Source: Myotis daubentonii
Lineage: Eukaryota > Chordata > Mammalia > Chiroptera > Vespertilionidae
Length of the DNA: 64,000 bases
NCBI RefSeq assembly: GCF_963259705.1
Contig: NC_081851.1
Location: 17,892,145-17,956,144, forward strand
Reading direction: 5' to 3'
Shown: piece after piece, positions 47,995 to 60,813 of the stretch
How the letters are laid out: every line of letters starts with the position of its first letter
Numbering within the stretch: the stretch's first letter is position 1
Notes under the pieces: generated by a model
Seen by the model: the letters and a program-made list of their open reading frames with translations, nothing else
What the model was told of the DNA's origin: nothing
Database searches by the model: none
Made by a program: the position numbers and the translations under genes

Positions 47995-48250
47995 ACTCTC
48001 TCTAACTAACCCTCACTACCAGCCCTGGTTTGTGCAGCCTACACATGAACATGTCTAATGACAGGCAGCTCACTCTCTCCAGAAGCTTCCTGTTCCATTC
48101 TCAAGGAGCTCACTCTGACTGGAACAACGTTTTTTCTTATATTTATGAACCCCAAGTTGATCTCCCTATAATTTCCTCACATATCGCCAGCTTATAGCAA
48201 GCATTCCAGTAGTGCTACCTTCTGGTCCTCCATATATTGAGATTCATAGC
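47995..48250. mobile_element. Possible ancient CR1/L3-like LINE remnant
   Basis: Blocks AATGACAGGCAGCTCACTCT, TTCCTGTTCCATTCTCAAGG and TTCTTATATTTATGAACCCC resemble an old mammalian LINE consensus that I recall only loosely. Confidence 0.35.
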
Positions 48251-50116
48251 CTCAAGTACTTTCCTCATTACTTTCAACAAAGGGAATTCCTTCTGCCGTT
48301 GAGAATACCACATAGAGAAGAGGAGACAGTCTCCAAAGGAGTCCACGGACAAGGGAATGAGAGAAACCCTGCCTTCTGCCAACGAGGAGCTGGTTTCTTG
48401 GAGGAAGGGAGCTTCACAAAGAAGTTGGAGCTGGCCACAAGCAGGGACAGGCACACCACAAGACGGGGAGGCAGGGAAACCCTCCAAAGAAGACACCTCC
48501 CTGCTGGTTCTCAAGGAAGGAGTTGCACAGAGGGAGGCGGAAAATAGGAGCCCAGGTCATGGGAAAAGGAGGAGCGTGAGGACGGGATGGAGGCCTGATT
48601 AGAGCTCTGGTCTAAGGGTCAACCCTCACCCCTGGCCCTTTTGAGGGGTGGTTCCCAGTGTTCTTCCAAAGCTCCCACTCTCCTGTGATGCTTATTATAA
48701 CTCCATCTAATTGGCCCATACAGTTACATTTCTATGAGTTTAGCATTACTTTCTGTCTTTCTCTAGATAACAATATGAGCTTTATTACAACATAAAGAAA
48801 AATTCATCCTCTAGGGTGACTGTCAGCCCAGATACTCATGCTGTCATCCCTCTCATCCTGCTTTGAAAAGCACGACCTCAAATCAGGGATGATGTCCTTG
48901 GGGGTACCTACCAAATACAAAATCTTAGGGTCAGACCCCAAGAGAATAATCTCAAGAATCACAGAGATCATTTCAGATATTTTATTTACTGAACAAACAT
49001 TCTTGAGCACCTAGCACTTGCCAATCAGTGGGTTAAGAAATAAGGAGAGGCGAGAAGCATGTTGTGTTCCAGTGACAGAGAAGGTTCTCTGTGGTCAAAG
49101 CGCTGTGTTAGGGCGGGTGGGAGGTGGCAGAAGTCAGCCAGGGTTCAGGGTGGGACCGGAAGCAGGATGCGGGGTAAGGGAAAAGGAGCCAAGGCCAGGG
49201 CGAGAGGCTGGGCCAGGTGTGAAGAACCCCGTTGGCTGTTGTGAAACATCCAAAGTGAGCAGGAAATGAGCACCAGAGATTTAGTAGAGCAGCAAGTGAA
49301 CACCCAGCTGCCAAGCCCAGGGGCACAACTGAGAGTCAGAAAGAGGAAATGGTTTCTGAGAAACCAGAGAAAGTACTTCACAGAACACTAGGCTCCGAGG
49401 TTTTTCTTTTTCGGTTGTACAATCCAGCAAGACCGTAACCCCACCTCCCTAGGCGCAGGGCTGGCCACTATCGTTTGAATGGCCCACAGCAACATGAAAA
49501 TGTGTAGCCCCTTGTGCATCAATTATCAAGAATTTCAAAATGATGATGGCAGAGCATTAGACCAAGCACGGGACCCTTCGAAGTGGGGCCCTGGGTGACC
49601 ACACAGGCCACACGTCCATGAAGCTGGGCCTGCTGAGGTGAGTGCGGTGAAACATTAACTCCTGGGAGCCTGGGGTCTAAGGACTGGTTGAGCAGCACGT
49701 CCATTGCACAGTGCGGCACGCTTATGGCCGGCACCATGCAACCCCCACTGCAATTGAGTTTGTTCCAAAATGAAAATGTTCTGTTTTTCCTGATTGTATT
49801 GAAAACACACACAGAGGAAAACAATTCAAGCCATGCACAGCTGTATGTGCCGGGGGGGATTTTAAATTACTATAAATAGCACTTTCAATCTTTCTCTTCT
49901 TTTTCTATAAGAGTGAGTCCTCAATAAACTTCTGTTTGCTAAGCAAGGTGATAATGGAGATGTAGGTTAGGGAAACTGAGGGAAGGGGGGAATTATTCCG
50001 CAAAATAGAAAAATATATAAAAACAGGATTATAGGAAGAAATGAAGAGTTTGGCCATAGAATGAAGGGAAGAGGCAGTAGCTTAAGGGAGAAGAATTTTG
50101 GGGAAAGTCAGAAATA
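48251..50116. other. Unassigned 5' flank with a weak L2-like patch
   Basis: ATTTACTGAACAAACATTCT TGAGCACC near 48980 resembles an L2 3' end. Otherwise no recognised gene or repeat. Confidence 0.4.
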
Positions 50117-50126
50117 TCTAAATGGG

Positions 50127-50279
50127 CCCTAGCTGGTTTGGCTCAGTTGATAGAGAGCCAGCCTGCGGACTAAAGAGTCCCAGGTTCGATTCCCGTCAAG
50201 GGCACATGGCTGGGTTGTGGGCTCAATCCCCTGTGTGGAGCGTGCAGGAGGCAACTGATCGATGATTCTCTCTCATCAT

Positions 50280-50320
<41 letters not shown>

Positions 50321-50362
50321 TCTCTGAAATAAATAAAAATATATTTTTTTAAAAAAGAACTG
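50127..50362 (+). mobile_element. Ves SINE with long (TC)n
   Basis: CCCTAGCTGGTTTGGCTCAG, CCCAGGTTCGATTCCCGTCA and a TC microsatellite (about 50285-50317). TCTAAATGGG duplications at 50117-50126 and 50363-50372. Confidence 0.94.
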
Positions 50363-50372
50363 TCTAAATGGG

Positions 50373-51321
50373 ATTTTGAATGTTTTTGCAGTATGATATG
50401 ATCACATTCTCCATCCTCCTAATGATTCTTAAATTTTAAAAAATGCTGCATTGCTCATCAAAGTTTAGAGAGCTAGAGGTATGTTTATGTGTGTTCATGT
50501 GTATGCATGTGTGTGTGTGTGTGTTGGGGGCAGTGGTTTTCAAACCTAGCTACAGATTAGAATTAACTGGGGGGAAATTCCAATGGCCTTTCCCACCCCA
50601 AAATACTGACTTAATGGGTATGGAATGAACTGAGGAGCCCCAGACTCAGGGGAAGCCATCCCAGGCGTAGCTAGGACTAGGTGTCTCTTCTGGCCCTGGT
50701 CCAAGTCCTTTTCTTTGGTGACTGTCATTTCCATTGGCCTATTTGTCTATCTCTGGTCAGTCCCACACTTTTATAACAAAACTTGATAACAAAGTTATGG
50801 CTGATAGAGCTAGCTTTACTCCCACCTTTTTCTTGTTCAAGATAATCTTCTATTTCCAGCCCTTTATTTTTTTTTTTTTTATCATTTTAGAATCAGCTTG
50901 TCAAGTTATACACACACAAACACACACATGCAAACACACACAAACACACACATGCACATACAAAAAGATCTGAAAGTAGCTTAATAGGAATTGCTTTAAA
51001 TATATAGATCAGTTTGGGGAGAACTAATATGTCAATAATATTGACTCTTCTGATACCTGAATATCCTATAGCCCTCTGTTTATTTAGATTTCCCTTTACC
51101 TTTACCAATAATGTTTCAGATTCTTCTGCATAAAGGTCTTGCATATCATTTGTCAGATGTTTTATCTAATTATTAGAATGAATAGGTTGGTTTCCTATTC
51201 ATTCTAATAATTTGTCAATAGTTTTACTTCCTATGCACACAATAATGCAATAATTCACCAGGTGAAGGGTAGCTGGTTTTGTTCCCCCTCTGCAATCCTT
51301 ACACATTTATTTATTTTCTTA
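50373..51321. other. Unassigned 5' flank
   Basis: Contains imperfect CA/ACACAA repeats at about 50907-50960 and a TG run near 50508-50524. No gene. Confidence 0.5.
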
Positions 51322-52043
51322 CTAGAGGCCGGTGCACGAAATTCGTGCACTGGGGGCTGGGGTTCCCTCAGCCCAGCCTGCCCCTCAGTCCGGGAGCCCT
51401 CAGTGGATGTCCTAATGACGGCCACAGCCTGGCAGCAGAGGCTCAGAGCAGGCGTCCTGTGTGTGTGTGTGTGTCCCCGCTGGGGGTCTGCCCCCAGCCA
51501 CATTGGAGGCTCAGAGTAGACGTTGTGTGTGCGCGCGCGTGTGTGTGTGTGTGTGTGTGTCTTCTGGGGGCCTGTCCCCAGCCACACTGTGGTGGCTTGG
51601 AGCAGGCGCCCCTCTCTGTTGATCTCTCAGGCTCCTGGCCTCCACTGTGTGTTGTAGTCTCCCTTGAGCTGTGGCCAGGGTGGGGTGCTGCCTGCAGGCC
51701 ACGCTTTCCTGATTGCTGTGGCGACCCAGCAGCAGGTGCACACGGGGGCTGCCTGCAGGCCGCCCTTTCCTGCTCTGGGATCACCACGGAGACCCAGGAG
51801 CAAGCCTTGCTGGGTGCTGCCTACAGGCCGCCCTTTCCTGCTCACTGATCACCATGGGGTCCTGGCTGGGGCCGGGGCTGCACACAGGGCCCGGATGGTG
51901 GCTCGCACGGTCCCACCCTGCCTGCAGTATGCAAATTAGCCACCATCTTTGTTAGAGGCTAATTTGCATATCTCGCTGATTAGCCAATGGGAGGCGTAGC
52001 GAAGGTATGGTCAATTGCCATCTTTGTCTGTTATTAGATAGGG
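51322..52043 (-). mobile_element. Large HeliBat-type non-autonomous Helitron (722 bp)
   Basis: Plus strand begins CTAGAGGCCGGTGCACGAAA after a host A; GTGCACGAA and TTCGTGCAC (51332-51340, 51342-51350) form the Helitron 3' hairpin in reverse. The far end TTATTAGATAGGG approximates the TC start in reverse. The interior has a GT run (about 51518-51560) and two diverged repeat sets (GGGGGTCTGCCCCCAGCCAC / GGGGGCCTGTCCCCAGCCAC; CAGGCCGCCCTTTCCTGCTC twice). The 189-aa open frame 51279-51848 crosses the boundary and is not a gene. Confidence 0.85.
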
Positions 52044-52848
52044 TTTTCACCTACCAACTAGAACTTTAAATACAGTTTTGATTCGACTCAGTAAGGGGAG
52101 ACATCCTTGTCTTGTTCCTGATTTCAAAATGAGTGTTTTTGTAGACTCTCTATCAGATTAAGCAATTTCCAATCTAGTCCTATTTTATTAACATCAAAGC
52201 TATGTATTATTTTGTTTAATGAAATCATGAATTGATGCTGAATTTTATAAAACGTTTTCTGGGATGATTCTACTGTTTGACGTATTTTTTCTGTACATGT
52301 AGGAATTACATCAATTAATTTTCAAAAGTCAAACCAGCCTTGTATTCATGGAGTAAACACAGCTCAGTGGCGATTTGATACTTGTTATATATTTATTGCT
52401 AGAGTCAATGTGCTTTTATTAGGGGGGAGATTTCTGCACCAATGGTCGTGAATAAATAAATGTTCCCATTTTGAAGTGACCTTGTTAGCTTTTGTTCAGA
52501 AAGCCCTTCAAAATGAAATGGGAAGATTTGCCTCTTTTTCTTTTTATTCTCTGGGTTTGTTTATGTAACATTGGCAGGGTTTCTTTCTTTAATTATTTAG
52601 GGGCATTCACCAGTAAAGTCATCTGAGCCTACAGTTTTCTTTGAAGGAAACTTTTAAATTACAGATTTAATTTTTAATACTTTTAAGTATATTTTCTGTC
52701 AATTTTGGTAAGTTGTGCTCTTCTAGAAAGGTATCTGAGTCATGAAAAACTTTAAATAGATCGCCATAAGTTATGATATTTACTTAATATCTACCTAATA
52801 TCTATAAGATCCCCAGTTATCTCCCTCCTTTGTTAAAGGAAGCTTTAT
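52044..52848. other. Unassigned, possibly old L1-derived AT-rich sequence
   Basis: Stretches such as GACATCCTTGTCTTGTTCCT GATTTC look like antisense L1 ORF2 but are too diverged to bound. Confidence 0.4.
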
Positions 52849-53077
52849 TTTTATTTTTTTAATATATATTTTATTGATTTTTTACAGAGAAGAAGGGAAA
52901 GGGATATAGAGTTAGAAATATCGATGAGAGAGAAAGAAACATCAACCAGCTGCCTCCTGCACACCCCCCACTGGGGATGTGCCCGCAACCAAGGTACATG
53001 CCCTTGACCGGAATCCAACCTGGGACTCTTCAGTCCGCAGGCCGACGCTCTATCCACTGAGTCAAACCAGTTAGGGT
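52849..53077 (-). mobile_element. Ves SINE
   Basis: TATTTTATTGATTTTTTACA, CAGCTGCCTCCTGCACACCC and CACTGAGTCAAACCAGTTAG. Standard reverse Ves. Confidence 0.9.
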
Positions 53078-53104
53078 GTTATCCCCTTTTTCATACCTTT
53101 ATAG

Positions 53105-56100
53105 TGCTTAGTTATGGCTCCTCTCCCTCTTTCTCTTTTTAAAGCAATCTCGCTAGCACTCTACTCTTTTAGCAAACTTCAGTTATTCAATACAGTGTTA
53201 TCAACTATAGTCACCATGTTATACATTGGATCCTCAGACCTTATCCATCTTAAAACTGAAAATTTGTACCCTTCTACCAAACTCTTCCTATTTCCCACCC
53301 CAGCCCCTGACAACCGACAACCACTTGAATACCATTTCTATGCTTAGTTTGGGATCCCACATATAAGTAATATCAGGCAGTATTTATCTTCCTTTGTCTG
53401 GCTTATTCACTTAGTATAACACCTTCCAGTTTCATCCATATTATTGCAAATGACGGGATTCCCTTCTTATTTAAGTTTGAATAATGTTCCATTGAAAAAT
53501 GCAACATTTTGTTAATTCATTGATGGACACAGGTTGTTTCCATATCTTGGTTATTGTAAATAATTCTGCAATGAATATGCGAATACAGATATCTCTTCAA
53601 GGCAACAATTTTGTTTCCTTTGGATATATACCCAGAATGGGATTGCTGGGTCATATGTTAGCTAGTCCTATTTTTAATTTCTTAAGGAACCTCTATACTG
53701 TTTTCCGTAGTGGCTGCACCAGTTTATATTCCCATCAGCAGTATACAAGGGTTCCCTTTTCTTTACATCTTTGCCAGCAGTTCTCATCTCTTATCTTTTT
53801 TTATAATAGCTACCCTAACAGATGTGAGGTGATATCTCATTGTGGTTTTGATTAGCATTTTCCTAATGATTAGATACAGAAAAAGCATTTGACAAAATGC
53901 AGCATCCTTTCATGATAAAAATTCTCATATTAATTTTCTATCTGAATGATTTCATCCATTGTTAAAAGTGGGATATTGAAGTCCTCTACTACTATGGTAT
54001 TACTGTCTATTTCTCCCTTCAGAACTGTTAATATTTGCTTCAGATATTTTGGTGCTCCTATGCTGGGAATTACATAAATCTTTACTAACATTATATACTC
54101 TTAATTAACTGACCCCTTTATCATTATATAATGACATTCTTTGTTTCATTACTTTTTGGCGTAAAGTCTATATTTTCTGATATTAGTATAGCTACCACTT
54201 TTTATTTTCTCTCTTTCTTTGTTTCCATTTGCATGGAATATTTTTTTCCCTTTTACTTTCAGTCTATGTGTGTCCTTAAACCAAAAGTGAGTATCTTATA
54301 GACAGTATACAGTTTGGTTCTTACTTTCAACTCCATTCAGCCACTCTATGTCTTTTGACTGAAGAATTTAATCCATTTACATTAAAACTAGTTATTAACA
54401 AATTTGGACTTCCTGTTGTCATGTTATTAATTGTTTTTATTGTTTTATAATTCCTTTATTCCTTTCTTGCTGATCTTTGTGATTTGATGATTTTCTGTAG
54501 GGGTATGCTCTGATTCTTTTCCCTTTACTTTTGTGTATCTACTATAAGTTTTTGCTTTGTGACTACCAAGAGGTGTACATAAACCAATTGATGGCAGTCT
54601 TTTGAAAGCAGGTAGCAGTTTAACTTCAAATGCATACCAAAGCTCTACATTTTTCACACTCTCTATTCTACATTTTGTTGCACTATTACAATGAACATTT
54701 TTTCCATTGTGTTCATTAAATTATTGTGGTTATATATATTTTTAATAGTTTTACATTTTAATCATTATAATAGAATTATAAGTGAATTTACCCACCACCA
54801 TTACAACATTATTAATTTAACTATAAATTTACTTTTGCCAGTGAGCTTTATACTTCCATGCTTTCCTATTACTAATTAGTGCCCTTTTTTCTGCTTGAAG
54901 AACTCCCTTGAACATTTCTTGTAAGGTTGGTCTAGTGGTGATGAACTCTTGAACTTGTTTGTCTGGCAAATGTTTTATATCTCTCCTTCAATTCTGAAAG
55001 ACAAGTTTGCTGGGTAGAGTTGTCTTGATTGGCAATGTTTTTCTTTCAGAACTTTGACTATATCATCCCACTCAAATCTGGACTGCAAAGTTTCTGCTGA
55101 AAGAAAATCTGCTTATAATCTCATGTGGGTTCCATTGCATGTAACAATTTGCTTTTCTCCTGATGCTTTTAGGACTCTCTTTTTGTCTTTAACTTTAGAA
55201 AATTTAATTACAATGTATCTTGATGTAAGTCTTTTTAAATTCATCTTGTGGTACTGTTTGGTTTTTTCCCATCTGTTTCCTTCCCTAAGTTAGGAAAGTT
55301 TTCAGTCTTTTTTTAAATAATCTTTTTGATCCTTTCTTTTCTCTCTTTTCTCTTTATGGGACCCTATAATGTGTATATTGGGTCTCTTGATGGTTTCCCA
55401 TAAGTCCCTTAAGCTCTCTTCACTGTTTTTCATTCTTATTACCTTTTGCTCCTCTGACTGGATGAACTGCACTGCCCTGTCTTCATGTTCACTGATCTTT
55501 TCCTCCACTTGATCTAGTTTGGTGTTGAACTCTACTATTAAATTTTTCAATTCTGTTATTTTATTCTTCAGCTTTATGATTTCTGTTTGGTGCTTTTTTC
55601 AAAATGTCTATCTCTTTTTAAAATTCTCAATCTGTTCATGCATTGCTCTCCTGACCTTAGTGAGGACTTTATGACTATCATTTTTAATTCTATCAGGTAA
55701 ATTAATTATCTCCATTTCATTAACATCTGTTTCTGAGATTTACTTTGTTCTTTTGTTTGAAACATTTTCATCTATTTCTTCATTCCCCTTGACTCTTTGA
55801 GTTGGTTTCTGTATATTAGATAAAGCAGCACCTCTCCTCGTTTCACAGTGTTAACTCATGCAGGAGATGAACTCTGCCAATCAGCCCAGCCTGAGCACCT
55901 GATTGTCTCTCAAACCTTTGTGGTTGTCCAAGCTACCTTCTTTGCTATTACTGGCTCCCAGTAGTTGAGGGTATGCCAAGACCTGTTAGTATCCCAAAAG
56001 GGAGGATCACATTCAGCTCCTCAAGTAGGAGCTGGGGAAGTACTAGTATGTAGTTAAACTCCTTCCAGAGAGAAACTGGGAGGAGGTTGTTTTGCTATTC

Positions 56101-56850
56101 CCTCTGTGCTGCACCTGGGTATATATCCTCAGGGGAGCATCCTGTGGGATTTGTGAATGGAAGCCCATTGGCTATCACAGCCAGGAAATCTCGGTGGTAT
56201 TGAAAATAGTGGGGGGAAGAGATATATGCAAGGTCTTTCCAAGGGGATTCTGGCAACTTGGAGTAGTCTAGAGGAAGACAGCAGAGACAGGGAGGAGATG
56301 TCTGCTGGTTTCCCTGGTCTCCAGGGTAGCCAGCCTCTAGATATGTGCTAAATGCAAAGACTGATCCCAGGCATCAGCTTTCAAAGTATGCATACGGACC
56401 ACCTTCAGGGAAAGACTGTGAGATGTGTAATTTTTCTTTTCTCCTTCTGTGTTGAGCCCTAAAGGGATATCCCTGAGGGGAAGCCGATGATGAGTACCAT
56501 TAATAACTGCTTCTTTGTTTGCTATAGCCTGTGGGTCTTGTGGTTGCAAGCACACTAGCTTTCTGAACTGATCGTTTTAAGCACCTGTCCCTCAGATGTG
56601 AGTCTTAAAAGAGAACCTAAAGGTGGGGGTTCATACCTTTCACTCTTCAGGGAAAATCCTGATTGTTTGGCACTGTGCCAGGGGTGTGGTTTATGGCAAA
56701 AGGGTGTCTCAGACTTTCTTGTCCATTTCAGTCTGGGTATTTTCTCATTTGCCTGATGTGTAGGATTTTTTTTAGAGGTCATCGATCTGTGCATAACTGT
56801 GCATTTGATGTTCCCAGGGTAGGAGGGGGTCGTCCCCTATGTCACTATCT
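53105..56850 (-). pseudogene. Old minus-strand L1, internally deleted and rearranged
   Basis: Read on the minus strand from 56850: a start resembling an L1 5' UTR (CAACCAAGATAGTGACATAG), about 1 kb of UTR, ORF1 remnants (C-terminal part around 54900-55090), then ORF2 endonuclease remnants (54400-53930). After that a short plus-sense reverse-transcriptase piece (about 53870-53930, containing GAAAAAGCATTTGACAAAAT) sits in the middle, followed by the ORF2 C-terminus and 3' end (53870-53105). Most of the reverse transcriptase is missing. Many stops; no functional product. Confidence 0.8.
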
Positions 56851-57454
56851 TGGTTGACCTTTATATTTTACCTTTATTATTAAACAGTATTTTTGCTAGG
56901 CTTAAGGTTCTAAGTTGACAGACCAACGCTTAACAATTTAAATTTACTTAAAATATTATATCTTGGGAAGTCAAGATGGCAGCCTGCAGGATGGCAGTGA
57001 GGAAGAGAACGTGAGTGAGGGAGGGAGCAAAAGGAGAGTGTGTGGAAGTGGTTGTGTGTGTGTATGTGTGTGAATGAGGGCCAGTTAGATCCTGCAGGAG
57101 TCTCAGGGGCTTGAAGACCAGGCTTTCCTATATGGGAAGCCCCTGCTAACACTACAAGCACTCCCAGGCAGCCAGCGCTGGCACAGAAAACACACCACCT
57201 TGAAGGGGAGAGAAGCTATGACTAGGAGCCCAGCCTCACGACCACCCAGACTGGACTCAGACACCACCCCGGACCCTACAGCAACTCTGGCCAAAAACCT
57301 GCTACCTCAGCTGCAGACCCACAGACACCAGGACTCCAGCCTCCCAAGCTGCAGGCTTCTGAGAGTTCCAGAGTGCATAACCCTCCTGCCAACCTGCCGC
57401 TGTGGCCATGGACCCTGAACCTCCCAGCATCTGGACTCTTTGGTGAGAGCAAAA

Positions 57455-58300
57455 ATGGGGAGACAAAAAACAACCCCCAAAGGAAAGAAAAGGAAGAGTC
57501 ACCAGAAAAGGAACTAAATAAAACGGATGCATACAATATGTCAGATAAAGAATTCAGAGTAAGGGTCATAAAGTTCATAAACAATGGATGAGAAAATCAA
57601 CAACTTATGTAAGAATCAAGTGGAAATCAAAAATTATATAGCTACAATGAAAAACACAATGGAAGGTTTCAACAGTAGACTAGAAGAAGCGGAGGAACAA
57701 ATTAGTAAGTTAGAAGACAGGGGAGAAAAACACACCCAATCTGAACAGCAATTGTAGAAAAAAAATAGAAATCAGGAGGCGAGACTAAGGGAGCTTTGGG
57801 ACAGGAAAGGAAGTAACATACACATAATAGGAGGGCCAGAAGGACAAGAAGAAGATCATTGTTTAGCAAACCTATCTGAAGAAATAATGACAGAAAACTT
57901 CCCAGATTTGGGGAAGAAAAAAGTCACACAAGCACAGAGAGTCCCAGACAAGATGAACCCAAAAAGAGCAACACCAAGATGCGAGGTAATTACAATGGCA
58001 AATGTTAACAACAAAGAGAGAATCTTAAAGGCTGCAAGAGAGAGAAGGACAGTCACCTACAAAGGATCTCCCATTAGATTATCAAATGATTTCTCAACAG
58101 AAACACATCAGGCCAGAAGGGAATGGAATGAAGTATACAAAGTGATGCAAAGCAAGGGACTAAATCCAAGAATAGTCTATCTAGCAAGGCTATCATTCAA
58201 AATTAAAGGGGAAACCAGGAGCTTCACAGACAAAAAAGGGCTAAGGGAGTTTATCATTACCAAGCCTGCAATGCAAGAAATGCTAAAGGGATTGTTGTAA
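57455..58300 (+). pseudogene. L1 ORF1 (RNA-binding chaperone), frameshifted
   Basis: ORF1p coats L1 RNA as a trimer through a coiled coil, an RRM and a C-terminal domain. The ATG at 57455 opens an MGRQKTTPKGKKRK start that hits a stop after 20 codons. The continuation is in another frame (KELNKTDAYNMSDKEFRVRV) and ends at 57591, and a coiled-coil segment follows up to a further stop near 57757. The C-terminal part is intact from 57887 (MTENFPDLGKK ... MLKGLL), covering RRM and CTD residues. At least two frameshifts plus stops, so a pseudogene. Confidence 0.9.
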
Positions 58301-60561
58301 AAAAGAAGAAATAGAAAAGAAAGACACAGCCATAAAGAATAAAAATTGATACAAAAAAGTACCTATCTATAATAACCTTAAACATAAATGGATTAAATGC
58401 TCCAATCAAAATACATAGAGTGGCTGAATGGATAAGAAAACATGACCCATATATATACTGTCTACAAGAGACCCACCTCAGAACAAGGGACTCACACAGA
58501 CTGAAAGTGAAGGAATGGAAAAACATTTTTCAGGCAAATGGAAATGAAAAAAAAAAGCTGGGGTAGCAATATTTATATCTGAAAAAATAGACCTCAAAGT
58601 GAAGTCCATAACAAGAGATAAGGAAGGCCACTTCATAATACTACAACGATTGATACAACAAAAGGATATAACTCTGGTAAACATATATGTACTCTGGAAG
58701 ATATCAAGGAAGAGATTGACAGCAATACAATCACAGTAGGGGCCTTTAATACCTCATTGACATCACTGGATAAATCCCCTAGACAAAAAATATTAGCAAA
58801 GAAACAGCAATCCTAATGGCTCTCTAGATCAGATGGACTTAATTGACATCTTCAGAACATTTCACCCCAAAGCTACACAACATGCATTCTTCTCAAGTGC
58901 ATATGGGATATTTTCAAGGATAGATCACATATTGGGACACAGGCAAAGTCTCTTCAAATTCAAGAAGATTGAAATCATATCAAGCATCTTCTTAGATCAC
59001 AAAGGCATAATATTAGAAATAAACTACAATAAAAACAATTTTAAAAATTCAAATACTAGGAGGCTAAATAGCATGCTAGTACACAATGATTGGGTTACCA
59101 AAGAGATCAAAGAAGAAATAAAAAAACATCTTGTAAACAAATGACAATGAAAACACAACAATCCAAAATCTATGGGACTTGGTGAAAGCAGTCCTGAGAT
59201 AGAAGTGCATAGCTTTACAGGCCTACCTCAAAAAACAAGAAAAATTGGAAATAAATTATCTAACTCTACAATTTAAAGAATTAGAAAGAGAGCAACATGA
59301 AAAGTCCAGAGTGAGCAGAAGGAAGGTCATAATAAAGATCAGAGCATAAATAAATGACATAGAGACCCAAAAAAAAAAATACAAAAATCAATAAAACCAA
59401 GAGCTGGTTTTTTGAAAGGATAAGCAAGATTGATGAACCTCTAGCCCGGCTCACCAAGAAGCAAAGAAAAAGTATCCAAATAAACAAAATCAGAAATGAA
59501 AGTGATGAAATAACAATAGACCCCACAGAAATTCAAAGGATTGTAAAAAAAAATACTATGAACAACTCTACTCCAACAAACTGATCAACATAGAAGAAAT
59601 GGACATATTCCTAGAAAAATACCACCTTCCAAAACTCAATCAGGAAAAATGAAAAATCTCAATAGGCCGATAACTATGAAAGAAATTGAAGCAGTAATCA
59701 AAACACTCCCAGCAAACAAAAGCCCTGGACCAGATGGATTCACAGGAAAGTTTTGCCAAACATTCAAAGAAGAATTAAAACCTATCCTCCTCAAGTTCCA
59801 AAAAATTCAAGAGGAAGGAACATTTCCAAGCTCTTTCTATGAAGCCAGCATCACCCTAATCCCAAAACCAGGTAAAGACACTACAAAGAAAGAATTACAG
59901 GCCAATATCTCTGATGAATATAGATGCTAAAATCCTCAACAAAATTCTAGGAAATTGAATCCAGCATTACATTAGAAAGATCATATACCATGACCAAGTG
60001 GGATTTATTCTGGAGATATAAGGATGGTACAATATCTGCAAATCAATAAACATGATACATCACATAAATAAATTGAGAGATAAAACCACATAATCATATC
60101 AATTGATACAGAAAAAGCATTTGATAAAATCCAACATCCTTTCCTGATAAAAACTCTCAGCAAAGTGAGAATAGAGGGATCAAACCTCAACATAATAAAA
60201 GCCTTATATGACAAACCTACAGTCAACATCATACTCAATGGGCAAAAGCTAAAACCATTTCCCCTACAAACAGAAACAAGACAGGGATGCCCAATCTCAC
60301 CACTCCTATTTGAAATAGTACTGGAAGTGCTAGCCATAGTGATCAAACAACAAGAAGAAATAAAAGGCATCCAAATTGAAAAGAAGAAGTAAAACTGTCA
60401 TTGTTCACAGATGAAATGATATTGTACATAGAAAACCCTAAAGACTCCAGCAAAAAACTACCAGATTTAATAAACTAATTCAAATGTAGCAGGATACAAA
60501 ATTAATGCCCAGAAATCTATGGCTTTTTTATACACCAATAATGAACTCTCAGAAAGAGAAA

Positions 60562-60811
60562 TCCTATATAATAAAAGCTCAGCAACTGAATGGCAGAACA
60601 GCCAGAACAACCAGTCAACCAGTCGCTATGACCCGCACTAACCACTAAGGGGCAGACGCTCAATGCAGAAGCTGCCCCCTGGTGATCAGTGCGCACCAAC
60701 AGTGGGAGCACCACTAGGCTGACCTGAATGAGTGGTGCTACCACAGCGGGCTGATCCCACACAGGCCATGCCCCACCACCAGTGCATGAATCCTGTGCAC
60801 TGGACCGCTAG
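60562..60811 (+). mobile_element. HeliBat-type non-autonomous Helitron inside L1 ORF2
   Basis: Begins TCCTATATAATAAAAGCTC after a host A and ends in GTGCATGAATCCTGTGCAC hairpin-like sequence then TGGACCGCTAG. The original host T is seen after the hAT's second target copy (CGCTAG|T at 61030-61036). Contains a decayed CTCF-like left arm (60642-60655) and a better right arm (60672-60685). Confidence 0.92.
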
Positions 60812-60813
60812 CT

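Noticed and set aside
51279..51848. 189-codon plus-strand frame
   Set aside because: Runs from host sequence into a HeliBat and through a GT microsatellite. Not a plausible gene.
1391..53077. tRNA-like A and B boxes in many places
   Set aside because: They are the tRNA-derived heads of Ves SINEs, without cloverleaf integrity or mature tRNA ends.
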